Counted from the first letter of the stretch, positions 1 through 9,851 are shown. The stretch is DNA of 64,000 nucleotides from BM003 sp963699835 (GCA_963699835.1 CAVOVJ010000003.1:310001-374000); one strand, 5' to 3'. A program made the numbers and translations. Notes: generated from the sequence alone by a model not told the origin.

Positions 1-1
1 G

Positions 2-337
2 CTGGCGCGGAAGTCGGTGGCGGCGTTTAAGCTCCGCGAGGGGTCTCCGGTTGGTTGCAAGGTGACGCTGCGTCGCGAGCGTATGTACGAGTTTCTTGAC
101 CGTCTTATTAATGTCGCGATCCCGCGTGTGCGCGATTTTCGTGGTCTGAGCGCCAAGGCGTTCGACGGCCGCGGTAATTACAGTCTCGGCGTAAAAGAGC
201 AGATCATTTTCCCGGAGATCGATTACGACAAGATCGATGTCATCCGCGGGCTCGATATAACGATTACGACGAGTGCGAAAAATGACGAGGAAGGACGGGC
301 GCTGTTGCAGGCGTTCAACTTTCCCTTCAGAAAGTAA
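2..337 (+). CDS. rplE: 50S ribosomal protein L5, C-terminal part
   Basis: This is the C-terminal 111 residues of L5, which binds 5S rRNA in the central protuberance of the large subunit. The gene is cut by the window edge and reads in from base 2 in the second frame (L-A-R-K-S-V-A-A-F-K). The conserved segments RIRDFRGLSAK-like, FDGRGNYS and EQIIFPEIDYD are present, and the end FPFRK matches the usual L5 C-terminus. It is followed 12 bases later by rpsN in spc operon order. Confidence 0.97.
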   Translation: MARKSVAAFKLREGSPVGCKVTLRRERMYEFLDRLINVAIPRVRDFRGLSAKAFDGRGNYSLGVKEQIIFPEIDYDKIDVIRGLDITITTSAKNDEEGRALLQAFNFPFRK

Positions 338-349
338 ACGAGGACAGGC

Positions 350-655
350 ATGGCTAAGAAATCGATGCTGGAAAGAGAGGTGCGACGGCGCAAGGCGGTG
401 CAGAAGTATGCCGCCAAGCGGGCCGAGCTGAAGGAGATCATCCGCAGCCCGCAGTCGAGCGACGACGAGAAGATGGCCGCCATGGCGCGTCTCCAGGCGC
501 TGCCGCGCGATGCATCGCCGGTGCGACTGCGTAATCGTTGCGCCGTCAGTGGCAGGCCGCACGGTTTCTATCGCAAATTCGGCCTCGGTCGGAACAAACT
601 GCGCGAGGCAACGATGCGCGGTGATCTTCCGGGTCTGAGGAAGGCAAGTTGGTAA
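350..655 (+). CDS. rpsN: 30S ribosomal protein S14
   Basis: S14 is a small-subunit head protein. The 101-residue length and the start MAKKSMLEREVRRRK are those of the long, zinc-free form common in Gammaproteobacteria. The region RNRCAVSGRPHG has only one Cys, so no zinc ribbon is present. The C-terminus ends in the usual K-A-S-W. It lies between rplE and rpsH as in the E. coli spc operon, with short spacers that fit one transcript. Confidence 0.97.
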   Translation: MAKKSMLEREVRRRKAVQKYAAKRAELKEIIRSPQSSDDEKMAAMARLQALPRDASPVRLRNRCAVSGRPHGFYRKFGLGRNKLREATMRGDLPGLRKASW

Positions 656-671
656 ACAGGGCGCTATTGAT

Positions 672-1067
672 ATGAGCATGACCGATCCCATCGCGGATTT
701 GCTGACGCGAATCCGCAATGCCCAGACCTCCGGTAAACCCTCGGTGGCAATGCCGGCCTCGAAAATCAAGGCGGCGGTAGCCGAGGTGCTGAAGGAAGAG
801 GGCTACATCGATGCGGTTTCCGTTGAAGGCGAAGGCGCGAAGCGCCAGCTGATCATCAAGCTGCGTTATTACGAAGGCCGCCCCGTCATCGAGCGAATCG
901 AGCGTAGCAGTCGTCCGGGCCGGCGGGTGTTCCGCGGCAAGGGCGAGTTGCCGAAGGTACTCGGTGGTCTCGGCATCGCCGTCGTCTCGACGTCGAAAGG
1001 CGTTATGAGCGACCGGCGCGCGCGGGAAATCGGCGAAGGTGGCGAAGTGCTCTGCGTCGTGGCCTAG
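672..1067 (+). CDS. rpsH: 30S ribosomal protein S8
   Basis: S8 is an early-binding 16S rRNA protein and, in E. coli, the translational repressor of the spc operon. It has 131 residues, starts MSMTDPIADLLTRIRN, and carries the conserved C-terminal STSKGVMSDRRAR segment. The ATG at 672 is preferred over the one two codons later because S8 proteins typically begin MSM. I could not identify an S8-binding leader element in the rplE region visible here. Confidence 0.97.
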   Translation: MSMTDPIADLLTRIRNAQTSGKPSVAMPASKIKAAVAEVLKEEGYIDAVSVEGEGAKRQLIIKLRYYEGRPVIERIERSSRPGRRVFRGKGELPKVLGGLGIAVVSTSKGVMSDRRAREIGEGGEVLCVVA

Positions 1068-1100
1068 GCTGCGTCCAGTAATCGAAAGGTATTCAGAACG

Positions 1101-1634
1101 ATGTCCAGAGTCGCGAAAAAGCCCATCGAACTGCCCAAAGGCGTTGAGTTCAGGGACAACGATGGTGAGATTACCGTCAAGGGTCCGAAAGGCACCTTGT
1201 CACTGCAGCTGCACCCGCAGGTCGGGATCGAGCAGGATGAGCAGAGCTTGCAAATCGCAGCCCGATCCGCGGCGAAGAATGTCGTCGCGATGGCCGGTAC
1301 CACGCGCGCTCTGATCGCCAACATGGCGACGGGGGTCAGCGAAGGGTTCGAGTGCAAACTGCAGTTGGTCGGAGTCGGCTACCGTGCCCAGGTCCAGGGT
1401 AACAACCTGAATCTGACCCTAGGATTCTCGCATCCGGTTAACTACCCGGTGCCGGAAGGAATCTCGATTGAGACTCCGAGCCAGACCGAAATCGTGATCA
1501 AGGGCATCGATAAACAACGTGTTGGTCAGGTCGCTGCCGAGATCCGCCAGTATCGCCCACCGGAGCCCTACAAGGGCAAGGGCGTGCGTTATGCCGATGA
1601 GCGGGTCGTGATCAAGGAAGCGAAGAAGAAGTAA
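1101..1634 (+). CDS. rplF: 50S ribosomal protein L6
   Basis: L6 sits near the sarcin-ricin loop and factor-binding site of the large subunit. It has 177 residues, starts MSRVAKKPIELP, and carries the paired L6 repeats with the conserved C-terminal motif RQYRPPEPYKGKGVRY. Gene order rpsH-rplF-rplR is standard. The reading frame is intact, unlike the next gene. Confidence 0.97.
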   Translation: MSRVAKKPIELPKGVEFRDNDGEITVKGPKGTLSLQLHPQVGIEQDEQSLQIAARSAAKNVVAMAGTTRALIANMATGVSEGFECKLQLVGVGYRAQVQGNNLNLTLGFSHPVNYPVPEGISIETPSQTEIVIKGIDKQRVGQVAAEIRQYRPPEPYKGKGVRYADERVVIKEAKKK

Positions 1635-1687
1635 CGGTTTTTTATTGCGGCGGGTAACGCCGTGACAGGAACGAGAGGATTTCTCGG

Positions 1688-2043
1688 ATGGACAAGAAAA
1701 CGAGTCGGCAGCGCCGGGCGCGAAAAACCCGTGCCAAGATTCGCGAGTTGCGGATGCATCGCTTGAGCGTGCATCGCACGCCGCGCCACATCTATGCCCA
1801 GGTTATCGGGCCCGGACGGCGACAAGGTCATTGCAGCGGCTTCCACGTTGCAGAAGGATGTGCGCGATGCGACCGGTTATACAGGCAACGTCGCGTCAGC
1901 GGCTGCGGTCGGCAAGGCCATTGCCGAGAAGGCGAAAAGCGAAGGTAGTCACCAAAGTGGCTTTCGATCGTTCGGGCTTCAAGTATCACGGGCGGATCAA
2001 GGCGTTGGCCGATGCCGCGCGCGCGAACGGCCTGGAATTCTGA
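1688..2043 (+). CDS. rplR: 50S ribosomal protein L18, two apparent frameshifts
   Basis: L18 binds 5S rRNA. Three frames must be joined to give the protein: MDKKTSRQRRARKTR... to VIGP, then DGDKVIAAASTLQ... to AKSEG, then VTKVAFDRSGFKYHGR... to GLEF. The joins need one extra G removed near 1814 and one extra A near 1947. The span is 356 bases (118 codons plus 2), and without the extra bases it gives 117 residues, the length of E. coli L18. The protein is essential and normally single-copy, so sequencing or consensus error is more likely than a real pseudogene. Confidence 0.9.
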
Positions 2044-2066
2044 TTTAGGCTCCGGAGAGCAAGTAC

Positions 2067-2573
2067 ATGGCTAGAATGGACAAGTCGGCCGATAACGACG
2101 ATCTGATAGAGAAGCTGGTCACCGTCAACCGTGTGGCCAAGGTGGTCAAGGGTGGTCGTCAGTTTGGCTTCACCGCACTGACCGTCGTCGGCGATGGTAA
2201 TGGTCGGGTCGGATTTGGTTATGGCAAGGCGCGTGAAGTACCGATTGCCATCCAGAAGGCCATGCAATCGGCGCGCAAGGGTTTGCAGAATGTCGCCCTG
2301 AAGGATACGACGCTGCATTATTCGCTCACCGCATATCACGGTGCGACCAAGGTCTACCTGCAGCCCGCATCCGATGGTACCGGCGTAATCGCTGGCGGTG
2401 CGATGCGCGCCGTTCTCGAGTGTGCCGGCGTGCGCAATGTGCTCGCCAAGAGTTTTGGATCGCGCAACCCGATCAACGTGGTGCGCGCAACGATGAATGC
2501 GCTCACTGATATGCGTTCGCCGGATTACATCGCCCGGAAACGCGGCAAGCGCGTGGACGATATCGCGGGATAA
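2067..2573 (+). CDS. rpsE: 30S ribosomal protein S5
   Basis: S5 shapes the decoding centre and the mRNA entry channel. It has 168 residues. The N-terminal double-stranded-RNA-binding-like domain contains VAKVVKGGRQFGFTAL and VVGDGNGRVGFGYGKA; the C-terminal domain contains GAMRAVLECAGVRNVLAKSFGS. Both are strongly conserved. It is followed by rpmD after four bases, consistent with translational coupling. Confidence 0.97.
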   Translation: MARMDKSADNDDLIEKLVTVNRVAKVVKGGRQFGFTALTVVGDGNGRVGFGYGKAREVPIAIQKAMQSARKGLQNVALKDTTLHYSLTAYHGATKVYLQPASDGTGVIAGGAMRAVLECAGVRNVLAKSFGSRNPINVVRATMNALTDMRSPDYIARKRGKRVDDIAG

Positions 2574-2577
2574 AGCC

Positions 2578-2772
2578 ATGGCTAAAGCGAAAGACAACAA
2601 GTTGCGCGTCACGCTCGTAAAGAGCAAGTTCGGACGGCTGAAGAATCACAAGGCCTGTGTTGCCGGACTGGGTTTGCGGCGGATGCACCAGACCGTAGAG
2701 GTCATGGATACACCGGAGAACCGGGGCATGATCAACCGGATCTCCTATCTGTTACAGGTCGAGGAGGTCTGA
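2578..2772 (+). CDS. rpmD: 50S ribosomal protein L30
   Basis: L30 is a small large-subunit protein found in bacteria with the E. coli-type spc operon. It has 64 residues, starts MAKAKDNKLRVTLVKS, and contains the conserved VAGLGLRRMHQTVEV. The ATG at 2578 lies just after the rpsE stop; an upstream in-frame ATG would overlap rpsE and add a non-homologous extension. The stop is almost joined to the rplO start at 2774. Confidence 0.96.
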   Translation: MAKAKDNKLRVTLVKSKFGRLKNHKACVAGLGLRRMHQTVEVMDTPENRGMINRISYLLQVEEV

Positions 2773-2773
2773 G

Positions 2774-3205
2774 ATGCGCCTCAATTCACTCAAGCCGGGC
2801 AAGGGCAGCAAAAGTGCGCCCAAGCGGGTCGGTCGTGGCATGTCCTCCGGGGTTGGCAAGACCAGTGGCCGCGGTCACAAGGGTCAGCACGCGCGCTCGG
2901 GCGGTTATCACAAGACCGGTTTCGAAGGCGGTCAGATGCCGCTGCAGCGGCGCTTGCCGAAAGTCGGATTCAGTTCGCGCCAGGCGCGGTTTTCAGCTGA
3001 GGTCCGGCTGCATGAGCTCGCGCTGGTCAAGGCCGATGTCGTTGACGCCGAGGCGCTGAAAAAGGCTGGTGTCGTTCCGCCACGGGCGGAGAAAATCAAG
3101 GTCATTGCCTCTGGCGTGATCGACAAGGCAGTGACGCTCAAGGGTATTGGCGTGACTCCGGGTGCGCGTGCCGCAATCGAGGCGGCCGGCGGCAAGGTCG
3201 AATAA
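2774..3205 (+). CDS. rplO: 50S ribosomal protein L15
   Basis: L15 is a late-assembly 23S rRNA-binding protein. It has 143 residues, a Gly/Lys/Arg-rich N-terminal extension (SKSAPKRVGRGMSSGVGKTSGRGHKGQ) that threads into rRNA, and a globular C-terminal half ending IEAAGGKVE. A strong GGAGG sits just upstream, inside rpmD. It precedes secY, as is nearly universal. Confidence 0.97.
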   Translation: MRLNSLKPGKGSKSAPKRVGRGMSSGVGKTSGRGHKGQHARSGGYHKTGFEGGQMPLQRRLPKVGFSSRQARFSAEVRLHELALVKADVVDAEALKKAGVVPPRAEKIKVIASGVIDKAVTLKGIGVTPGARAAIEAAGGKVE

Positions 3206-3234
3206 CGCTCGCGATGACAGGTGGGTAACTAGCA

Positions 3235-4575
<1,341 letters not shown>

Positions 4576-4606
4576 GCGCTGCCGGATAGACGAGAGGATC
4601 AGGGCA

Positions 4607-4720
4607 ATGAAAGTACGTGCATCGGTGAAGAAGATTTGCCGCAATTGCAAAATCATCCGCCGCAAGAGAGTGGTAAGGGTGATTTGTACCGACCCGCGCC
4701 ACAAGCAGCGCCAGGGCTAG
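4607..4720 (+). CDS. rpmJ: 50S ribosomal protein L36
   Basis: L36 is the smallest large-subunit protein. It has 37 residues, beginning MKVRASVKKICRNCKII and ending KQRQG. Four zinc-binding positions are visible: Cys11, Cys14, Cys27 and His32 (C-x2-C ... C-x4-H), so this is the zinc-ribbon (C+) form. A purine-rich GAGAGGATCAGGG precedes the ATG. It sits between secY and rpsM as expected. Confidence 0.95.
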   Translation: MKVRASVKKICRNCKIIRRKRVVRVICTDPRHKQRQG

Positions 4721-4738
4721 TCGCCCGGTCTGCTGGCA

Positions 4739-4767
4739 TTGGGTTTAATGAATATTCAGGTTATACT
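4739..4767 (+). promoter_or_regulatory. Candidate sigma70 promoter for the alpha operon
   Basis: A TTGGGT at 4739-4744 and TATACT at 4762-4767 are separated by exactly 17 bases, in the 86-base gap between rpmJ and rpsM. The -10 element matches consensus at five of six positions and the -35 at three. It would drive rpsM-rpsK-rpsD-rpoA-rplQ. The spc operon may also read through, since no terminator is visible before it. Confidence 0.55.
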
Positions 4768-4806
4768 GGCTGGCTTTGCTGCGGCCCATAGACGGAGGCT
4801 TATCTG

Positions 4807-5163
4807 ATGGCCCGTATTGCGGGGATCAACATCCCGGTCAACAAGCATGTCGTGGTCTCGTTGACCTCGATCTACGGCATAGGGCGGACGCTTGCGATTG
4901 CCGCCTGCGAAGGCGCCGGTATCGATCCCACTGTCAAGGTCAAGGATCTGTCCGAGCCTGAGGTGGAGAAACTGCGCGGCGAAATCGCCAGGCTCACGGT
5001 CGAAGGCGATCTTCGGCGTGAGGTGTCGATGAACATCAAGCGGCTGATGGACCTCGGTTGTTACCGTGGTATCCGTCATCGGCGCGGGCTGCCGATGCAC
5101 GGCCAGCGCACACGCACCAATGCGCGTACCCGGAAGGGGCCGCGGCGTCCGATTCGCAGGTAA
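4807..5163 (+). CDS. rpsM: 30S ribosomal protein S13
   Basis: S13 is in the small-subunit head and contacts L5 and the P-site tRNA. It has 118 residues, starts MARIAGINIPVNKH, and contains the H2TH region IYGIGRTLA and the basic tail RGLPMHGQRTRTNARTRKG. A GGAGG lies seven bases upstream of the ATG. It is first in the alpha operon. Confidence 0.97.
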   Translation: MARIAGINIPVNKHVVVSLTSIYGIGRTLAIAACEGAGIDPTVKVKDLSEPEVEKLRGEIARLTVEGDLRREVSMNIKRLMDLGCYRGIRHRRGLPMHGQRTRTNARTRKGPRRPIRR

Positions 5164-5214
5164 TCGGGCATCCTTTTCAGCAAACGTAACGCTTCAAGAG
5201 CGGGTTGATTTTTT

Positions 5215-5598
5215 ATGGCACAGCCACGGACGAAAAAGAAGGTAAAGAAGCAGGTATCGGATGCGATAGCGCACATCCATGCTTCTTTCAATAACACCAT
5301 CATCACGATCACCGATCGGCAGGGCAATGCGTTGTCGTGGGCGACGTCCGGTGGTTGCGGGTTCCGCGGATCGCGCAAGAGCACCCCGTTCGCAGCGCAG
5401 GTTGCGGCGGAGAAGGCGGCACGCGCGGCCCAGGAATTTGGTGTCAAGAATGTAGAAGTCCGCGTAAAGGGCCCCGGTCCCGGACGCGAGTCGGCAGTTC
5501 GTGCATTGAATGCTGTCGGGTTCCGCGTAATGCAGATATCCGATGTCACGCCGATCCCCCACAACGGCTGCCGTCCGCCAAAAAAGCGCCGGGTGTAA
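5215..5598 (+). CDS. rpsK: 30S ribosomal protein S11
   Basis: S11 forms part of the small-subunit platform. It has 127 residues with conserved HIHASFNNTIITITD, SGGCGFRGSRKSTPFAAQ and VKGPGPGRESAVRAL, and the usual end NGCRPPKKRRV. It follows rpsM by 51 bases. Confidence 0.97.
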   Translation: MAQPRTKKKVKKQVSDAIAHIHASFNNTIITITDRQGNALSWATSGGCGFRGSRKSTPFAAQVAAEKAARAAQEFGVKNVEVRVKGPGPGRESAVRALNAVGFRVMQISDVTPIPHNGCRPPKKRRV

Positions 5599-5610
5599 AG
5601 AGGTTATCTG

Positions 5611-6231
5611 ATGGCCAGGTATATTGGACCGAAGTGCAAGCTGTCTCGTCGCGAGGGTACCGACCTCTTTCTGAAGAGCGGTGTCCGTTCGCTTGATTCG
5701 AAGTGCAAGCTCGATACGCCTCCGGGCGTTCAGCCGCAGCGCCGCAGCCGTTTGTCCGACTACGGTTTGCAGTTGCGGGAGAAGCAGAAACTGCGCCGCA
5801 TGTACGGTGTGCTGGAGCGTCAGTTCCGCAATTACTACAAGAAGGCTGCGCAGAAGAAAGGCTCGACCGGTGAGAACCTGTTGCAGCTGCTCGAGGGCCG
5901 GCTCGACAACGTGGTCTACCGCATGGGATTTGCGGCAACCCGTTCCGAGGCCCGCCAGATGGTCAGCCACAAGGCAATCACGGTCAACGGCCGGGTTGTA
6001 AACATTGCTTCGTACCAGGTTGCGGCCGGCGACAGTATCGCTATCCGCGACAAGGCGAAGAAACAGCAGCGCATCCAGAACGCGATCTCTATCTCACAGC
6101 AGATCGGCGTTCCGGACTGGGTCGATGTCGATCACGACAAGCTGACCGGAACGTTCAGGGCGCTACCCGAGCGCGACGAGATTCTCCCCGATATTAACGA
6201 GAATCTGGTCGTCGAGCTCTATTCGAAGTAA
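5611..6231 (+). CDS. rpsD: 30S ribosomal protein S4
   Basis: S4 nucleates small-subunit assembly and in E. coli represses the alpha operon translationally. It has 206 residues. The N-terminus MARYIGPKCKLSRREGTDLFLKS and the S4 RNA-binding domain (LDNVVYRMGFAATRSEARQ, VSHKAITVNGRVVNI) are intact. Whether S4 control operates here cannot be judged, because the rpsM leader shows no element I could match to the E. coli pseudoknot. Confidence 0.97.
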   Translation: MARYIGPKCKLSRREGTDLFLKSGVRSLDSKCKLDTPPGVQPQRRSRLSDYGLQLREKQKLRRMYGVLERQFRNYYKKAAQKKGSTGENLLQLLEGRLDNVVYRMGFAATRSEARQMVSHKAITVNGRVVNIASYQVAAGDSIAIRDKAKKQQRIQNAISISQQIGVPDWVDVDHDKLTGTFRALPERDEILPDINENLVVELYSK

Positions 6232-6249
6232 GACCAGGGGTACACATTG

Positions 6250-7251
6250 ATGACTCAGTCAGTCAGCGAATTTCTCAAGCCGCGTGTCGTGCGCATGCAG
6301 GGCCTGAACGATCGACGTGCCAAGGTCACGATCGAACCGTTCGAGCGTGGTTTCGGCCATACCCTGGGTAATGCGCTGAGACGTATTTTGCTCTCGTCGA
6401 TGCCGGGTTCGGCAATCGTCGAAGCGGACATCGACGGCGTGCTGCACGAGTACACCAGCATGGAAGGGGTGCAGGAGGATGTCGTCGATATTCTGCTGAA
6501 CCTCAAGGAAGTGTCGATTCGCATGCATGGTCGCGACGAAGTCGAATTGAACCTTGCCAAGAAAGGCCCGGGGCCGGTCACTGCCGGTGACATCGAGACG
6601 CCGCATGACGTCGAGGTCGTTAACCCCGAGCTGGTCATCGCCAACCTGACCAAGGCGGGGGATCTGCGCATGCGCCTCAAAGTGGTGCGCGGGCGCGGTT
6701 ACCAGCCAGCGTTGCAGCAGGCGTCATTTGATGAGGCGAGCCGCCCGATCGGCAGGCTCTTGCTCGACGCCTCGTTTAGCCCCATTCGGCGCGTGACCTA
6801 CAACGTCGAGTCGGCTCGTGTCGAGCAGCGCACGGATCTGGACAAACTGGTCGTGGATATCGAAACCAACGGGACGATCGATCCGGAAGAGGCTATTCGC
6901 CGTGCCGGCGCGATTTTGAAAGATCAGCTTGCCGTATTCGTCGATCTCCAGGGCGAGCAGGCCGGCGAGCCGAGCAAAGAGCCGCAGTTCGAGCCTATTC
7001 TGCTGCGCCCGGTCGACGAACTGGAACTGACCGTTCGTTCCGCCAACTGTCTGAAGGCCGAGAGCATCAACTATATCGGTGACCTGGTTCAGCGCACAGA
7101 AGTGGAATTGCTGCGGACACCGAACCTCGGTAAGAAGTCACTGACCGAGATCAAGGAAGTGTTGATCAGCCATGGCCTCGAGCTGGGCATGCGTCTCGAG
7201 AACTGGCCGCCTGCGATTCTGCGTCCGGAAGAACAGCGGCACACGGCCTGA
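6250..7251 (+). CDS. rpoA: RNA polymerase alpha subunit
   Basis: The alpha subunit scaffolds RNA polymerase assembly and contacts UP elements and activators. It has 333 residues: an N-terminal dimerisation domain (FERGFGHTLGNALRRILLSSMPG) and a C-terminal domain (ELTVRSANCLKAESINYIGDLV ... TPNLGKKSLTEIKEVL) that binds DNA. ATG at 6250 gives MTQSVSEFLKPR; a TTG one codon earlier is less likely. An AGGGG lies about ten bases upstream. Confidence 0.97.
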   Translation: MTQSVSEFLKPRVVRMQGLNDRRAKVTIEPFERGFGHTLGNALRRILLSSMPGSAIVEADIDGVLHEYTSMEGVQEDVVDILLNLKEVSIRMHGRDEVELNLAKKGPGPVTAGDIETPHDVEVVNPELVIANLTKAGDLRMRLKVVRGRGYQPALQQASFDEASRPIGRLLLDASFSPIRRVTYNVESARVEQRTDLDKLVVDIETNGTIDPEEAIRRAGAILKDQLAVFVDLQGEQAGEPSKEPQFEPILLRPVDELELTVRSANCLKAESINYIGDLVQRTEVELLRTPNLGKKSLTEIKEVLISHGLELGMRLENWPPAILRPEEQRHTA

Positions 7252-7284
7252 ACGGGCAGCTGACATCGTTTTTGGGGATAGACC

Positions 7285-7656
7285 ATGCGACATAGAAAAT
7301 CCGGCCGCCAGCTCGGCAGAAACAGCTCTCACAGACATGCGATGTTTCGCAATATGAGTGTCTCGTTGCTGCGCAGTGAGACGATCAAGACGACGCTGCC
7401 AAAAGCGAAAGAGCTGCGCCGTGTCGTTGAGCCGTTGATCACGATGGCGAAAGAGGACGGTGTTTCGCGCCGGCGTCGGGCATTTGACCGGCTCCGTGAC
7501 AAGGAAGCTGTCGGCAAGCTGTTCAATGAACTCGGCCCGCGTTACAAGGATCGCCCGGGTGGCTACCTGCGCATCCTGAAGATGGGACATCGCCCGGGCG
7601 ATGCGGCGCCGATGGCGCTGGTGCAGCTGGTCGATCAGCCGGGTGACAACGACTGA
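7285..7656 (+). CDS. rplQ: 50S ribosomal protein L17
   Basis: L17 is at the base of the large subunit. It has 123 residues, starts MRHRKSGRQLGRNSSHR, and contains MFRNMSVSLLRSETIKTTLPKAKE and the C-terminal YLRILKMGHRPGDAAPMA. It is the last gene of the alpha operon and is followed within 30 bases by an intrinsic terminator. Confidence 0.97.
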   Translation: MRHRKSGRQLGRNSSHRHAMFRNMSVSLLRSETIKTTLPKAKELRRVVEPLITMAKEDGVSRRRRAFDRLRDKEAVGKLFNELGPRYKDRPGGYLRILKMGHRPGDAAPMALVQLVDQPGDND

Positions 7657-7686
7657 GCCGTCCGACGTCGGAAATTATGCGAAAAG

Positions 7687-7710
7687 CCGGGCTTCTGCCC
7701 GGTTTTTTTT
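7687..7710 (+). terminator. Intrinsic terminator after rplQ
   Basis: A six-base-pair GC-rich stem (CCGGGC / GCCCGG, loop TTCT) at 7687-7702 is followed directly by eight T residues at 7703-7710. This is a textbook rho-independent terminator and closes the ribosomal protein/rpoA transcript. Confidence 0.9.
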
Positions 7711-7842
7711 GCCTTGTTGCGGTGACGCCGTGCGCTGTTTACGGATAATCTGTGGATTCAACCCTTTGTGATGCCATCGGGCGGGATCTGGCCACCGGTC
7801 TCGTGCCCGGCGGATAGGCGCAGACCAGGCGAAAACCGTTTC

Positions 7843-9768
7843 ATGTCCCTCCAGCAACGATTGGTTCAGGCCGCAACCGCTCTGCAACAGCGGCGCCACG
7901 AGGATGCCTGTGAGGCGGCGCAGGCCGTTCTCCGCGAGCAACCTGTGCATTCCGAGGCGCTGCTGATTCTCGGTCTTGCTTCGCTGCAGCTTGGCCGCAC
8001 TGAGCAGGCGCTGGATTGCCTCGGGAAAGTCGTCGAGGCCGAGCCCGGGCGCGCCGATGTCCGTTACAACCTCGCATTTGCCCAGGACCGCGCTGGCCAG
8101 GTCGATGCGGCACTCGAGTCGTATCGTCAGGTACTTGCGATAATGCCGGGCCAGGTCGAGTCGAGCTGTAACCTGGCGCGGCTATTGCTACGCCAGGACC
8201 GGGTTGTTGCAGCGGTCGAGGTGCTGCGTGCCTGCCGCGCCCGGCATCCCGCCGATAGCCGGGTTGCGATCAGTCTCGCGGGCGCTTTGGTCGATGGCGG
8301 AGATTGCGCGGCCGCGATCGATTTGTGCAAACAATTGCTGACAGCATCGCCCGGCGATATGCGAGTACACGACCAACTCGCACGGGCGCTTGCCGCCGGG
8401 GGGCAGGTCGATGCCGCGATCGCGCAGTGCCGCCAGGCCCTGGCCACGTTCGGGGAACATCGCGACGTCGGGCTGACGCTGGGGCGCCTGCTGCTGTCCC
8501 ACGGCGACGGTGACCAAGCCGTCAGCCATTTTCGCCGGCTGGAAAGCGCGCACCCGAATGATAACGATGCGGCGAACGGGCTCGCGGTCGCATTGCACCG
8601 GATCGGCGAAGGGAGTGAGGCAGCCACGATTCTCGAAACGGTCGTGGAGCATGATCCACAATCGGTTCAGTCCTGGTACAACCTCGCGGCCGTCTATTCG
8701 GATCTCGAGAAGAACAAGTACCTTGACCGTGCCGAGGCCGCAGCGCGGCGCGCATTGTCACTGAATCCGGGTCATGCCGCTGCGCACGCCTGTCTCGGTC
8801 TGATTGCGGCGAAAACTGATCGACCGGAACTTGCCATTGCCTCTCTGCAGCGGGCGGTGGAGCTGGACGGCGAGTCCTATGAGGCCCGGATCAATCTCGC
8901 CGATACGCTGGAAAATGCCGGTCGGCGCAGCGCGGCTCTCGATGTACTTGGCGCGGCTATCGAAACGTTTCCGGAGCGGCCGGCGGCTTACCGCCAAACC
9001 GGGATTTTTCTTTTGCGCGAACGCCGTGCAGATGCCGCGCTCGTGGCCTTGCAGGCCGCTTACGGCCGCGACATGCTCGATCAGCGTACGGTCGCGCATC
9101 TCGCGGTCGCGATGGAAGAACTCGGGCAATACGAGGCGGCCGCGCGGCTCAAGGGAATGGATCGTTTTATTTTCCCGTTGCGGCCCGAGCCGCCGCCGGG
9201 CTGGAATAATATCGCTGCTTTCAATGCCGATCTCGGCCGCGACATTCTGGCCCACCCGAGCCTGCAATGGGAACCGCTGGGTCTGGCCGCGCGCGGCGGA
9301 TCCTTGACCGGGAATCTGCTGCTGTCGCCGACACCTGCGATTCTCGGCTGGGAGGCGTTGCTGCGCGCGGCGATAGACGGTTTGATCGGCCGCCTGAAGG
9401 CGGATCCGGAGCATCCGTTCCTCAAGCGGCTGCCGCGCCGCTACCGTCTAAACAGCTGGGCCTGTGTGGTGCCGGAGGGCGGAGTCATCGACACCCATAT
9501 TCATGAGCAATCGTGGTTGTCCGGTGCCTATTACGTGTCATTGCCCGGGGTGATAGCGGAGCAATCCGCAACCACTCATGAAGGGTGGATAGAGTTTGGC
9601 CGTCCGACCCGTGAAATCCCGGTCAGCCGCGAACCCCAGTTGCGTCTCCTCCGCCCGGAGGAGGGTATGCTGATCCTGTTCCCGTCATACCTCTACCACA
9701 GGACTCTCGCCTTCCGTGGCGGCGAGAACCGCATCAGCGTCTCCTTCGATCTCGAGCCCCTGGAATGA
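7843..9768 (+). CDS. TPR-repeat protein with C-terminal 2OG-Fe(II) oxygenase-like domain
   Basis: The first roughly 440 of 641 residues are tandem tetratricopeptide repeats, a protein-interaction scaffold. From about residue 445 a domain resembling the putative 2OG-Fe(II) oxygenase family (PF13759 type) follows: a THIHE motif with His552 and His554, then SGAYYVSLPG, then FPSYLYHRT with His619 and a closing RISVSFDLEP. These fit the metal-binding histidines and the 2-oxoglutarate-binding Arg of that fold. Start ATG at 7843 gives MSLQQRLVQAA; an upstream ATG at 7768 would add a Pro/Arg-rich extension without TPR character. No signal peptide is seen. It stands alone after the rplQ terminator. 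The substrate is unknown. Confidence 0.75.
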   Translation: MSLQQRLVQAATALQQRRHEDACEAAQAVLREQPVHSEALLILGLASLQLGRTEQALDCLGKVVEAEPGRADVRYNLAFAQDRAGQVDAALESYRQVLAIMPGQVESSCNLARLLLRQDRVVAAVEVLRACRARHPADSRVAISLAGALVDGGDCAAAIDLCKQLLTASPGDMRVHDQLARALAAGGQVDAAIAQCRQALATFGEHRDVGLTLGRLLLSHGDGDQAVSHFRRLESAHPNDNDAANGLAVALHRIGEGSEAATILETVVEHDPQSVQSWYNLAAVYSDLEKNKYLDRAEAAARRALSLNPGHAAAHACLGLIAAKTDRPELAIASLQRAVELDGESYEARINLADTLENAGRRSAALDVLGAAIETFPERPAAYRQTGIFLLRERRADAALVALQAAYGRDMLDQRTVAHLAVAMEELGQYEAAARLKGMDRFIFPLRPEPPPGWNNIAAFNADLGRDILAHPSLQWEPLGLAARGGSLTGNLLLSPTPAILGWEALLRAAIDGLIGRLKADPEHPFLKRLPRRYRLNSWACVVPEGGVIDTHIHEQSWLSGAYYVSLPGVIAEQSATTHEGWIEFGRPTREIPVSREPQLRLLRPEEGMLILFPSYLYHRTLAFRGGENRISVSFDLEPLE

Positions 9769-9784
9769 TCAGTAATAATTACGA

Positions 9785-9814
9785 TTGCTACATTAGGAAT
9801 ATCTAATGTATAAT
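9785..9814 (+). promoter_or_regulatory. Promoter with palindromic operator upstream of the YeeE/YedE pair
   Basis: TTGCTA at 9785-9790 and a perfect TATAAT at 9809-9814 are 18 bases apart. Between and touching them lies an inverted repeat, ACATTAG at 9790-9796 and CTAATGT at 9803-9809, separated by six bases. A repressor bound there would occlude RNA polymerase. AT-rich palindromes of this size are typical of ArsR-family regulators, several of which (BigR, SqrR, YgaV) control sulfur genes including YeeE/YedE pairs. Assignment to that family is inference. Confidence 0.6.
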
Positions 9815-9851
9815 CACATCCTCGTTTCAGGATTAATATGAGGTTGCAGCA

